The notes under the pieces were generated by a model. That model saw only the letters and a list, made by a program, of their open reading frames with translations. It was not told the DNA's origin and made no database searches. A stretch of DNA of 64,000 nucleotides from the NCBI RefSeq assembly GCF_900100275.1, contig NZ_FNET01000001.1, positions 310,001 to 374,000 of the forward strand. The letters are read 5' to 3'. A program made the position numbers and the translations under genes. Source of the DNA: Lentzea albidocapillata subsp. violacea. GTDB taxonomy: Bacteria > Actinomycetota > Actinomycetes > Mycobacteriales > Pseudonocardiaceae. Each line of letters starts with the position of its first letter. The stretch's first letter is position 1. This document shows, piece after piece, positions 42,299-51,196 of the stretch.

Positions 42299-44023
42299 TT
42301 GAGGTACTGGAAGCTATCCGCCGCCGCGATGCTGTTGGTGGCGACAGTGGTGCCACTCTCGGCGAACCCAGCGGTGGCAAATCCCGCAGTGGCGGAACCG
42401 GCAGTGGCGGAGCGAGGTCTGGACTATCTGGTCCGCGACTACCAGACCCGCATTCCGTCGAAGTACACGACCGACTCCTGGGCTCCGTTCGCCAAGGCGT
42501 TGACCACCGCTGCCGGTGTCGCCGGCAACCGGTCCGCCGCCACGTCTGAAGTAGCCACCGCGAAGACGGCACTGATGAACGCCGCCGCCGACCTGAAGGC
42601 TGCTGACGAGGGCACGTTCCAGACCATCACGAACAACAAGTTCTGGAACGACACCAGCGGCAACCCGATCTATTCGCAGGGTGGCGGCGTCTTCAAGTTC
42701 GGTGACACCTACTACTGGTACGGCGTGCACTACACCGGTGCCGAGCTCTACCGGGCCAACCCGACGCGCAAGTACGACGGGAACGTCAGCTTTGTGTCGA
42801 TCCCGGTGTACTCGTCGAAGGACCTGGTGAACTGGAAGTTCGAGAACCGGGTCGCGACGCGTTCCACCGGCGTGGGCAGCGGCGCCAACATGGGTGGTGC
42901 CGGCTGGGTCGGCCGGCTCGGTGTCTCCTACAACGAGAACACCGGCAAGTACGTGCTCGCCGTGCAGATGTGGCACACCGGTCGCGGCGGACACGGTGTT
43001 CTGCTGCTGCAGGGCGACTCGCCGACCGACACCTTCGACTACGGCTACTTCCAGACCCAGATCACCAACTCGCCCACGACCGGCACCGGTGACCAGACGG
43101 TCTTCACCGACGACAACGGCAAGGACTACCTGATCTTCTCCAACCGCGAAGGACGGTCGCGCGGCTTCGTGGCCAAGTTCCGGGAGTCCGACTCGCTGCG
43201 GATCGAGCCAGGCGTGCAGATCCGCCGCGGCGACGGTCGCGAGGGCAACGCCATGTTCAAGCTCGACGGCAAGTACTACCACGCGGCGTCGGCCCTGCAC
43301 GGCTGGAACACCTCGGTCAACTACGTCAACGAGTCGACCAGCAGCAACGTCCAGGGCTCCTACAGCGGCGAGTACGTCCTTGCCGGCACCGAGATGGACT
43401 ACAGCCACGTGACCCAGACCGGGTTCTTCGTGACGGTCAAGGGCACCAAGCAGAACACGGTCATCTACGCCGGCGACCGCTGGGCCGACTTCGCCTGGAA
43501 CGGGATCGGGTACAACCAGTGGGTGCCGATCACCAAGACCGGTGCGCGGCCGCGGTTCCACTCGGTGAGCCAGTGGCAGTTCAACGTCACGACCGGCGAA
43601 TGGCGCGTCGGACCGGCGAACAACTACATCCTCAACCCGGACATCCAGGCCGACCGCATCATCGTCTCCAGTGTGCGGGGATGGCGGAACCTCGGCGGTT
43701 CGGTGACCAACGTCAACGGTGGTGCGAACGGGTCTCGCTTCGCCCTCCAGGTGAGCAACAGGGGCGGCGTGGAGCAGCGGATCGAGTCGGTGCCCGCGGG
43801 CACCTACACCCTGGCCCTGCACGCTCGGGGCAGTGCCGGACAGCTCGTGATCACCGGCGCCAACGGCAGCCAGCGCACCCTGAGCATCCCGTCGTCGGGC
43901 GGCTGGGCCAAGCGCCAGCTCACCGGCATCGTGCTACCCAGCGGGGGCGCCACCGTCACCGTGCGGGCGTCGGGTTCGGGCGGTGTCGTCGTCGACCAGC
44001 TCTCACTGGTCAAGACACCGTAA
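42299..44023 (+). CDS. Secreted GH43_24-like enzyme with N-terminal FIVAR-like and C-terminal modules
   Basis: About 574 residues. A TTG start seven bases from GGAAGG gives a clean signal peptide (MRYWKLSAAAMLLVATVV); an ATG five codons upstream lacks a ribosome site. The leader ends in the repetitive ANPAVANPAVAEPAVAE, then a FIVAR-like helical segment. The GH43 domain has GGGVFKFGDTYYWYGVH and REGNAMFKLDGKYYHAASALHGW, the pattern of subfamily 24 exo-beta-1,3-galactanases, where the usual GH43 base Asp is absent. The final ~125 residues form a beta-sandwich, probably binding. Predicted to attack beta-1,3-galactan or arabinogalactan side chains. Confidence 0.78.
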   Translation: MRYWKLSAAAMLLVATVVPLSANPAVANPAVAEPAVAERGLDYLVRDYQTRIPSKYTTDSWAPFAKALTTAAGVAGNRSAATSEVATAKTALMNAAADLKAADEGTFQTITNNKFWNDTSGNPIYSQGGGVFKFGDTYYWYGVHYTGAELYRANPTRKYDGNVSFVSIPVYSSKDLVNWKFENRVATRSTGVGSGANMGGAGWVGRLGVSYNENTGKYVLAVQMWHTGRGGHGVLLLQGDSPTDTFDYGYFQTQITNSPTTGTGDQTVFTDDNGKDYLIFSNREGRSRGFVAKFRESDSLRIEPGVQIRRGDGREGNAMFKLDGKYYHAASALHGWNTSVNYVNESTSSNVQGSYSGEYVLAGTEMDYSHVTQTGFFVTVKGTKQNTVIYAGDRWADFAWNGIGYNQWVPITKTGARPRFHSVSQWQFNVTTGEWRVGPANNYILNPDIQADRIIVSSVRGWRNLGGSVTNVNGGANGSRFALQVSNRGGVEQRIESVPAGTYTLALHARGSAGQLVITGANGSQRTLSIPSSGGWAKRQLTGIVLPSGGATVTVRASGSGGVVVDQLSLVKTP

Positions 44024-44068
44024 CCAGGGCAGCGTCAGCAGGCAGAGACCGCGTCAGCGGTGTGATCA

Positions 44069-44109
44069 ACGACTTCCACCCCGGCCATCGGCGCCGGGGT
44101 GGACGTCGT
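44069..44109 (+). terminator. Strong hairpin terminator after the lyase operon
   Basis: Arms ACGACTTCCACCCCGG (44069-44084) and CCGGGGTGGACGTCGT (44094-44109) pair at 15 of 16 positions around a 9-base loop. There is no U-run, as is common in high-GC actinobacteria. It separates the lyase operon from the GH2 gene. Confidence 0.75.
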
Positions 44110-44205
44110 GCCGCGTGACGGCACAAATCTGGCCATCCACCACTCGCCGGACCGTCAGGGAAATCCATGCTCATGCCCGGCGCCCCTCTCTTGCGCACAG
44201 TGGTG

Positions 44206-44217
44206 GTAAGCGCTTTC
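44206..44217. promoter_or_regulatory. LacI-type operator upstream of GH2 gene
   Basis: GTAAGCGCTTTC (extended GGTAAGCGCTTTCC, 12 of 14 symmetric) lies 54 bases before the GH2 start. It is a member of the shared operator group and implies a separate regulated promoter for this gene. Confidence 0.65.
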
Positions 44218-44271
44218 CTGGGGTGCGTAAACGCGTCGATCGACGCGGGAACCGCTACAGGGTGGTGAAAT

Positions 44272-47200
44272 TTGGCTGTTCGACGATCGAATCGACTGTG
44301 GGCCAAGTTCTGGGCGCTGGTTCTCAGCTGTGTTGTGGTGGTGGGGCTGGGCGCCGTCCAGACACCGGCGCGGGCCTCGCACGTCCAGCCGGCCGGACGG
44401 ACCGTCGACTTCACCGGAGCGTGGCAGTTCGCCCTGGTGAACACCACCGGTGAGGACGCACCACAGCCCGGTGAGCACGATCGGTCATGGCGGGACACGC
44501 GCTTGCCGCACGACTGGAGCATCGGGCTCGACCCGGTGCAAGGTCCGCACACCGGAGCCGGAACCGGCTTTCTGCCCGGCGGTCTGGGCTGGTACCGCAA
44601 GACCTTCACGCTGCCGTCGTCGCTGGCGGGGAAGAAGGTGTCGATCGAGTTCGACGGCGTCTACATGGACTCCGAGGTGTATCTGAACGGCAAGCTGCTC
44701 GGTCGTCATCCGTACGGTTACACGGGATTCGCGTACGACCTCGATGCACGCACCGACGGCACTCCGAACACGCTCGCGGTCAAGGTGCGCAACCAGGTGC
44801 CCAGCAGCCGGTGGTACTCGGGCAGCGGCATCTACCGTGACGTCCGGCTGGTGGTGACCGAGCCCGCACACGTCACGCGTCACGGCATGAAGGTGACGAC
44901 GCCTGACCTGGAGACCACGATCAAGGCCGGCTACGCCACGATGCGTGTCGCGACCACCGCCGTCAGCGAGAGCGGCGGCACCGGAGCGGAGATCGTCTCG
45001 ACGGTCAAGGACCCGCGCGGCCGGATCGTCGGCCGGGGTACGGCGCGTGCCGCGCTGACCGTCGAACCGAGTACGGCGACCGCGGACATCAGGATCGCGA
45101 AACCTGCCCTGTGGTCCGTGGACCGACCGGATCTGTACACAGTGGACACTGAGATCCGAGTGCGCGGCAAGGTCGTGGACACCGTCAGCACCCGCACGGG
45201 CATCCGGTACTTCGCGTTCGACCCGGACAACGGCTTCTCCCTCAACGGCGTGGAGATGAAGCTCAAGGGCGTCAACCTCCACCACGACCTGGGTGCGCTC
45301 GGCTCAGCGGTCTCCTCCGACGCGATCGTGCGGCAGTTGCGGATCATGAAGAGCATGGGCGTGAACGCCGTGCGCACCTCGCACAACCCGCCCTCGCCGG
45401 AGTTCGTCAGGGCGTGCGACGAGCTGGGCATCCTCCTGCAGGTCGAGGCGTTCGACACCTGGCGCACGCCGAAGACGAAGTTCGACTACGGCCGGTTCTT
45501 CGACGACCACAGCAGCGCCGACCTCCGTGAGATGGTGCACGCGGCCAAGAACTCGCCGTCGGTGGTGATGTGGTCGATCGGGAACGAGATCCCCGACTCC
45601 AGCGCGGCCGCGGGCCCGCCGATCGCCCGGCGGCTCATCGACGACGTGCGGGCCATCGACACCACCCGCCCGATCGTGATGGGCAGCGACCGGTACCGCC
45701 GGGTGCCCGCGATCGGCTCACCGCAGGACCAGATCCTGCGGATGCTCGACGGGATGGGCCTGAACTACAACGACGCCTCCTCGATCGACGCGCTGCACGC
45801 CCGTTACCCCGGCAAGTTCTTCTTCGAGGCGGAGTCGTCGTCCTCCACCTCGACCCGCGGCCACTACCAGGACCCGGACCAGCTCAACACAGGGGAGAAC
45901 CACACGCCGGGCAGGCGCAACCTGTCGTCCTACGACAACAACCTGGAAACGTGGACCTACAGCGGTGAGTACGGCTTGAAGAAGGACCGCGACCGCAAGT
46001 GGTTCGCCGGTCAGTTCCTGTGGACCGGATTCGACTACATCGGCGAACCCACGCCGTACGACGTGTACCCGGTGAAGTCGTCGTTCTTCGGTGCCGTCGA
46101 CACCGCCGGGTTCCCCAAGGACTTCTATCACCTGTTCCGCAGCCAGTGGAGCAGTGAGCCGATGGTGCACCTGCTGCCGATGAACTGGACCGGGCACAAG
46201 GTGGGTGAGCCGGTGTCGGTGTGGGCTTACAGCAACGCGGACACCGTTGAGCTCTACCTCAACGGAAAGTCGTTGGGAGAAAGGAAGTTCGACACCAAGA
46301 CCACTGTTCACGGCAGCCGGTACCTGGAAACCACCGAGGCGACCGGCGACGACAAGACCGTGATCACCGGCCCCTATCCCGGCAGCTACACCAGCCCCAA
46401 CGGGAGCGCGGGCAAGCTGCACCTGACGTGGTCGGTGCCGTTCCAGCCGGGACGGCTTGTCGCGGTCGCGCGGCGCGGCGGCGTGGAGGTCGCCAGGGAC
46501 GAGGTCCGCACCGCGGGCGAGCCGCACGCGATCAGGCTGACGCCCGACCGCAGGGTGACCAGGGCCGGTGGTGAGGGGCTTGCCTTCGTCACGGCCGAGG
46601 TCGTCGACCGCGCGGGCGTGGTGGTGCCGGACGCGGACGACCTGATCTCCTTCCAGGTCCGCGGCGGCAGCCTCGCCGGTCTCGACAACGGCCGCCAGGA
46701 GAGCGCGGAGAACTACCAGGCGAGCTCGCGCACCGCGTTCAACGGCAAGGCGCTGGCGATGGTCCGTTCCGGACGGACGGCCTCCGTGATCACGGTGACG
46801 GCCAGAGCACCCGGCCTGCGCACGGCGTCCACTCTGGTCACGGCGGTCGGTGGACGGTCCGGTGCCGCCCAGGCCACCACCGCCGATCACGACCCGCTGC
46901 CGGCGCCCGCACCGGGAGCGGACGCGAGCTACTCGGGTGCCCGCGACACGGTCCCGGCAGCGATGCTCGACGGAAGTACTTCGACCTACTGGTCGAACTA
47001 CTACCTCAAGCGCGCCACGGCGTTGCTTCCGGCGGTGAGCCGGGCGCACGCGACGGACTGGGTGTCGCTGCCTGTCTCCGCAGACGGTCAGGCCGGCTCG
47101 GTGCGGGCCGCGTTCCTCAGTGACGCCTCACACGCCCTGCCCGCCTCGATCGCGGTGTCGTACTGGAACGGCCGTGCGTTCGTGCCGGCGCGGGACGTGA

Positions 47201-47343
47201 AGGTCGACTGGTCCGGCGGTACGACCGCGAACATCACGTTCGCCGCGGTGCGCGGCGATCGCATCCGCTTGGACCTCACCAGCTCCGCACCGGGAACCAC
47301 CCACGGGTTCCTCGGCATCTCGCAAGCCTCGGCCGGACGTTAG
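44272..47343 (+). CDS. Secreted GH2 beta-galactosidase-like enzyme
   Basis: A 1023-residue exported enzyme with a TTG start after GGTGGTGAAAT. The signal peptide is followed by a jelly-roll sugar-binding domain (VDFTGAWQFALVN, RLPHDWSIG, GGLGWYRKTF), an Ig-like domain, a TIM barrel with acid/base Glu in VMWSIGNEIPDS and nucleophile Glu in FFFEAESSSSTSTRG, and C-terminal beta domains including a final ~130-residue galactose-binding-like module. This matches GH2 beta-galactosidases that act on plant galactan and arabinogalactan; beta-glucuronidase or other GH2 activities are not excluded. Confidence 0.87.
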   Translation: MAVRRSNRLWAKFWALVLSCVVVVGLGAVQTPARASHVQPAGRTVDFTGAWQFALVNTTGEDAPQPGEHDRSWRDTRLPHDWSIGLDPVQGPHTGAGTGFLPGGLGWYRKTFTLPSSLAGKKVSIEFDGVYMDSEVYLNGKLLGRHPYGYTGFAYDLDARTDGTPNTLAVKVRNQVPSSRWYSGSGIYRDVRLVVTEPAHVTRHGMKVTTPDLETTIKAGYATMRVATTAVSESGGTGAEIVSTVKDPRGRIVGRGTARAALTVEPSTATADIRIAKPALWSVDRPDLYTVDTEIRVRGKVVDTVSTRTGIRYFAFDPDNGFSLNGVEMKLKGVNLHHDLGALGSAVSSDAIVRQLRIMKSMGVNAVRTSHNPPSPEFVRACDELGILLQVEAFDTWRTPKTKFDYGRFFDDHSSADLREMVHAAKNSPSVVMWSIGNEIPDSSAAAGPPIARRLIDDVRAIDTTRPIVMGSDRYRRVPAIGSPQDQILRMLDGMGLNYNDASSIDALHARYPGKFFFEAESSSSTSTRGHYQDPDQLNTGENHTPGRRNLSSYDNNLETWTYSGEYGLKKDRDRKWFAGQFLWTGFDYIGEPTPYDVYPVKSSFFGAVDTAGFPKDFYHLFRSQWSSEPMVHLLPMNWTGHKVGEPVSVWAYSNADTVELYLNGKSLGERKFDTKTTVHGSRYLETTEATGDDKTVITGPYPGSYTSPNGSAGKLHLTWSVPFQPGRLVAVARRGGVEVARDEVRTAGEPHAIRLTPDRRVTRAGGEGLAFVTAEVVDRAGVVVPDADDLISFQVRGGSLAGLDNGRQESAENYQASSRTAFNGKALAMVRSGRTASVITVTARAPGLRTASTLVTAVGGRSGAAQATTADHDPLPAPAPGADASYSGARDTVPAAMLDGSTSTYWSNYYLKRATALLPAVSRAHATDWVSLPVSADGQAGSVRAAFLSDASHALPASIAVSYWNGRAFVPARDVKVDWSGGTTANITFAAVRGDRIRLDLTSSAPGTTHGFLGISQASAGR

Positions 47344-47359
47344 GAGGGGCGAGTCGTCG

Positions 47360-47411
47360 CGGCCGGTCAGGCAGACACCGTCGAGCTGGGACGTCTGCAC
47401 CTGACCGGCCG
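47360..47411. terminator. Large hairpin terminator between GH2 and LacI genes
   Basis: Perfect 12-base arms CGGCCGGTCAGG and CCTGACCGGCCG, extended by CAGAC/GTCTG with a two-base bulge, enclose a 16-base loop. Placed between two convergent genes, so it can end transcription in both directions. Confidence 0.75.
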
Positions 47412-47451
47412 TGAACGCCGGCCCCTGCGCTGGAGCGCCGCCTTGGAGCAT

Positions 47452-48483
47452 TCACTCAGCGCGTGATGCGCGCCCCACGGTGCTTTGGCGGGCGATCAGC
47501 CGGTGCGAGGCACGCACCTCTATGCCGGGCAGTGGTTCCTTGCTGCCGATGCGCATGAGCAGCCGTTCCACCGCGGTCGTGGCGATGGCGTCCTTGTCCG
47601 GAGAGATGGTGCTGATCGCCGGGTTGGCATAGCGGCCTTCGTCGATGTCGTCGTAGCCGATCAGCGCGATGTCCTCGGGCACCCGCAGCCCGCGTTCCAG
47701 CATCTCGTGCAACGCGCCGAGCGCCACCGTGTCGTTGTAGCCGAAAACGGCGTCCGGTGGGTCGTCCCGATCGAGCAACGCCCGCATGGCGGCCGCGCCG
47801 TCGGCCCGGTTGAACCGGCGCGTCTGGACGATCAGCGACTCGTCCACCGGCAGACCTGCGTCCGCGTGCGCCTGCCGGTAGCCGAGGGTGCGCAACTGCG
47901 CCGCCTCGCCGGTCGGGTACGGCTGATCGCCTATCGCGGCGATCCGGCGCCTGCCCAGGCCGATCAGATGTGCTGTGGCCTCACGGGACGCCTCGACGTC
48001 GTTGATGCCCACGTGATCGAAGAAGGCGTTGGACGACCGCTCGCCGAGCAGGACGAGCGGAAACGTCGGGTCGCTCTCGGCCAGGTCCTCCTGCGCCAGG
48101 CCGAGCGGGCTGTAGATCATTCCGTCGAACAGGGCAGCCCGTGCGCCGCGCCGGATCAGTTCTCGCTCGTGGGCGGGATCGCCGTCGGTCTGGTCGATCA
48201 GCACGTGATAGCCGCGCTCGCGGGCTCTCGGGATGATCGCCTGGAGCAGTTCGGAGAAGTAGGGCACGTCCAGGAAGGGAACGACCACCGCGATCTGCCC
48301 TGACCTGCCGTTCGCCAGGTTGCGGGCCAGCACGTTGGGCCGGTAGCCCAGCTCCTTGATCGCCTTCTCGACCTTCTCGCGGGTGGGCTCGGTGACCGGG
48401 GCGTAGCCGTTGACCACGTTCGACACCGTGCGCGCGGACACCCCCGCCAGCTCGGCAACGTCACGCAGCGTGGCATCGCGCAT
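47452..48483 (-). CDS. LacI-family regulator of the arabinose-oligomer transporter
   Basis: A 343-residue LacI repressor with HTH ATLRDVAELAGVSARTVSNVVNG and sensor motifs GLRVPEDIALIGYDDIDEG. Divergent from the second ABC operon plus GH51 gene. Three copies of a distinctive TTGCAGCGCWGCAA palindrome fill the 373-base space. GGAGTGAG precedes the ATG. The inducer is probably arabinose or an arabino-oligosaccharide, inferred from the adjoining genes. Confidence 0.88.
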   Translation of the reverse strand: MRDATLRDVAELAGVSARTVSNVVNGYAPVTEPTREKVEKAIKELGYRPNVLARNLANGRSGQIAVVVPFLDVPYFSELLQAIIPRARERGYHVLIDQTDGDPAHERELIRRGARAALFDGMIYSPLGLAQEDLAESDPTFPLVLLGERSSNAFFDHVGINDVEASREATAHLIGLGRRRIAAIGDQPYPTGEAAQLRTLGYRQAHADAGLPVDESLIVQTRRFNRADGAAAMRALLDRDDPPDAVFGYNDTVALGALHEMLERGLRVPEDIALIGYDDIDEGRYANPAISTISPDKDAIATTAVERLLMRIGSKEPLPGIEVRASHRLIARQSTVGRASRAE

Positions 48484-48856
48484 CGGCTCACTCCGTCAGA
48501 CCGGCGCGGCGGCCCACCGCTGCAGCGCTGCAACGCAGTGTGCCTGCTGGTCCTCGCCACGACAAGTCCCGGTCCTCCGAGGCGCGTGGGATCGGGCCCG
48601 CGGCTCGTTCGACTGACATGAGATTGGGTCTTGCAGCGCAGCAAAAGGCAGTCCATAGTGCTTTGCAGCGCAGCAAGACCCATTGCCACGGCGGCAGCCA
48701 CGGTCGGTTCACTCACCCCCGTCAGCCGTGGTGCAGCACCGCACAGACTTCTGCGGTCCTCGGTTCGTGCCACACGGGGTTACCGCATTCCCGATCACGC
48801 ACCGTGATGGTGATGGCGCATGCCCTGATGCATGCCGCGACGGAAAGGCGCTCCTC
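48484..48856. promoter_or_regulatory. Divergent control region with three identical-type operators
   Basis: This 373-base gene-free stretch contains CTGCAGCGCTGCAA at 48520-48533 (LacI side), TTGCAGCGCAGCAA at 48631-48644 and the same at 48663-48676. A rightward promoter fits TTGCAG (48631-48636) and CATAGT (48654-48659) with a 17-base spacer. One operator thus covers the -35 and the next, 32 bases downstream, covers the start point. The rest shows nothing else. Confidence 0.7.
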
Positions 48857-50170
48857 ATGCTCGGCACCAAATGGATGGCGAAACTCCGTGCAGGGCTCGT
48901 CGTCGCCGGCCTGCTCGCTGTGGCCGCGTGCGGCGGAGCCGCGGACAACCCCGACGGGCCCGTGCGCGTGTCGGTCTGGGCCTGGTACCCGGAGTTCAAG
49001 GGCGTGGTCGACGCGTTCAACGCCTCCCACAAGGACATCCAGGTCGACTGGACCAACGTCGGCACCGGCCCGGACCAGTACGCCAAGCTCAAAACGGCGT
49101 TCACCGCCGGCAAGGGCGCGCCGGACGTGGCGATGGTCGAGTTCCAGCAGATCCCGACGTTCGTCATCCTCGACGGACTGGTGGACATGGGGCAGTACGG
49201 CGCCAACGACGACAAGAACCTCTACGCCGAATGGGCGTGGAGCCAGGCCACCGACGGCGACAAGGTCTACGCCATCCCGGTGGACGGCGGACCGATGGCG
49301 CTGATGTACCGGAAGGACCTCTTCGACCAGCACGGCATCCCGGTGCCGACGACGTGGCTCGAGTACGCCGACGCGGCGGCGAAGATCAAGGCCGTCGACC
49401 CGAACGCCTACATCGCGAGCTTCGGCAGTGACGGCGGCTGGCTCAACGGGCTGATGTGGCAGGCGGGTTGCCGGCCGTACGGCTACTCGCAGGCCAGGGC
49501 CAAGGACGAAGTGAAGATCAATCTGACCGCGCCCGAGTGCGAGAAGGTCGTCAACCTGTACGGCGACCTGGTGAACAAGGGCCTGATGGCCCAGGACAAG
49601 TTCTTCACCGCCGACGCCACCGCGGCGCTGGACTCCGGCAAGTACTGGACCTGGGCCGCGGCCGGCTGGACGCCCGGTTACGTGGCCGGCTCGCTCAAGA
49701 ACACCGCAGGAAAGTGGGCGGTCGCGCCGATGCCGCAGTGGACCGCGGGCGCCGACGAGCAGGGCGACTGGGGCGGTTCGACGTTCACCGTGACCAAGCA
49801 GGCCAAGAACCAGCAGGCGGCGACCACGGTGGCCCGCGAGCTGTTCGGCCGCTCGAAGACCGCGTGGGACATCGGGCTGAACAAGGCGTTCCTGTACCCG
49901 CTGGTGAAGGACGTCGCGGCTGACCCGGCGTTCACCGGCAAGGCGTACGACTTCTTCAACGGGCAGAAGGTGAACGAGATCTTCGTGCCGGTGTCGGAGA
50001 AGCTGGGCGAGTTCCAGTACACGCCGTTCCAGGACTTCGTCTTCAAGGACCTGAACGACCGCACCGCCGAGGCGATGTCGGGTAGCAGGCAGTGGAGCAC
50101 GGTGCTGGAGGAGACGCAGAAGAACGTCGTCGCGTACGCCGAGAAGCAGGGCTTCAAGGTCAGCCGGTAG
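48857..50170 (+). CDS. Sugar-binding lipoprotein of the second ABC transporter
   Basis: A 437-residue family-1 extracellular binding protein. Lipoprotein leader with lipobox LAVAAC; mature part has VRVSVWAWYPEFKGVVDAFNAS, GAPDVAMVEFQQIPTFV and a sugar-binding C-lobe. It resembles AraN/AbnE-type arabinose-oligosaccharide binders. First gene of a four-gene operon that ends with cytosolic GH51, which supports uptake of arabino-oligosaccharides. Confidence 0.87.
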   Translation: MLGTKWMAKLRAGLVVAGLLAVAACGGAADNPDGPVRVSVWAWYPEFKGVVDAFNASHKDIQVDWTNVGTGPDQYAKLKTAFTAGKGAPDVAMVEFQQIPTFVILDGLVDMGQYGANDDKNLYAEWAWSQATDGDKVYAIPVDGGPMALMYRKDLFDQHGIPVPTTWLEYADAAAKIKAVDPNAYIASFGSDGGWLNGLMWQAGCRPYGYSQARAKDEVKINLTAPECEKVVNLYGDLVNKGLMAQDKFFTADATAALDSGKYWTWAAAGWTPGYVAGSLKNTAGKWAVAPMPQWTAGADEQGDWGGSTFTVTKQAKNQQAATTVARELFGRSKTAWDIGLNKAFLYPLVKDVAADPAFTGKAYDFFNGQKVNEIFVPVSEKLGEFQYTPFQDFVFKDLNDRTAEAMSGSRQWSTVLEETQKNVVAYAEKQGFKVSR

Positions 50171-50183
50171 TGCACCCGAGGCC

Positions 50184-50200
50184 TGCCGCGTGCCGCGGCA
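50184..50200 (+). other. Intercistronic hairpin after the binding-protein gene
   Basis: TGCCGCG-tgc-CGCGGCA, a perfect 7-base stem with a 3-base loop, 14 bases after the binding-protein stop and 31 bases before the permease gene. Such hairpins often protect or partly terminate the upstream mRNA so that the binding protein is made in excess over the permeases. Confidence 0.5.
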
Positions 50201-50230
50201 AGCCGACCACCCCAGTCCAGGAGGTCCTCC

Positions 50231-51196
50231 GTGACGCGGTCCGTACCGATCACGGCACCCGCGGCCGACGACCTGCCGCCGTCTCCCCGTCCGGTCGAGA
50301 GCCCGTCACGACGGAGACGGCGCCGGGTCACCGCGCACCCGGTGGCCGGAGCGCTGTTCGTCCTGCCGTTCTTCCTCGTCGTCGTCGCGTTCCTGGTCGT
50401 GCCACTCGGCTACGCGTTCTGGCTCAGCCAGTCCAGCAAGAGCCTCGCGCTCGGCACCCGGTTCACCGGTATCGACAACTACGTGCGCGCGTTCACCGAC
50501 CCGGTTCTGCTGGACGGCCTGCTGCGGGTCGTCCTCTTCGGACTGGTGCAGATCCCCGTCATGCTGGGCATCGCGCTGGCCGGGGCGTTGACGCTCGACG
50601 CCGTCACGACGAAGTTCGCCGTGGCGTTCCGGCTCATCGCGTTCATGCCCTACGCCGTGCCGGCCGTCGTCGGCGCGCTCATGTGGGGTTTCCTGTACAG
50701 CCGCACGTTCGGCCCGTTCGCGGACCTGCCGGCGCTCGTCGGTGGCGACCCGATCGACTTCTTCAGCGCCTCGTTGCTGCTGGTGTCGCTCGGCAACATC
50801 GTGACCTGGGCGTGGACCGGCTACAACATGATCATCCTGTACTCGGCGTTGCAGGGCGTGCCGCGCGAGATGTACGAGGCCGCGGTCATCGACGGGGCGA
50901 CACCGGTGCAGATCGCGTTGCGGGTCAAGGTGCCCGCGATCAGGCAGGCCATCTCGCTGGCCGCGATCTTCACCGTCATCGGCACCATGCAGTTCTTCAC
51001 CGAACCGCAGATCATGGCCCGGTTCGCGCCGCAGATCTCGGCGGGCTACACGCCGAACCTCTATGCCTACAACCAGGCGTTCGCCTACTCGGACTTCAAC
51101 TACTCGGCCGCACTCTCGTTCACGCTCGGTTTCCTGGTGTTCGTGGTGGCCTACGCGTTCGTGTTCGTCAACCGCAGGCGGGGAGCACGCTCATGA
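50231..51196 (+). CDS. Sugar ABC transporter permease (MalF type)
   Basis: A 321-residue six-span permease with an Arg-rich N-terminus (SRRRRRRV). The EAA motif is MYEAAVIDGATPVQIALRVKVPAIRQ. Its stop overlaps the next permease start (ATGA). GTG start after GGAGGTCCTCC. Confidence 0.87.
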   Translation: MTRSVPITAPAADDLPPSPRPVESPSRRRRRRVTAHPVAGALFVLPFFLVVVAFLVVPLGYAFWLSQSSKSLALGTRFTGIDNYVRAFTDPVLLDGLLRVVLFGLVQIPVMLGIALAGALTLDAVTTKFAVAFRLIAFMPYAVPAVVGALMWGFLYSRTFGPFADLPALVGGDPIDFFSASLLLVSLGNIVTWAWTGYNMIILYSALQGVPREMYEAAVIDGATPVQIALRVKVPAIRQAISLAAIFTVIGTMQFFTEPQIMARFAPQISAGYTPNLYAYNQAFAYSDFNYSAALSFTLGFLVFVVAYAFVFVNRRRGARS

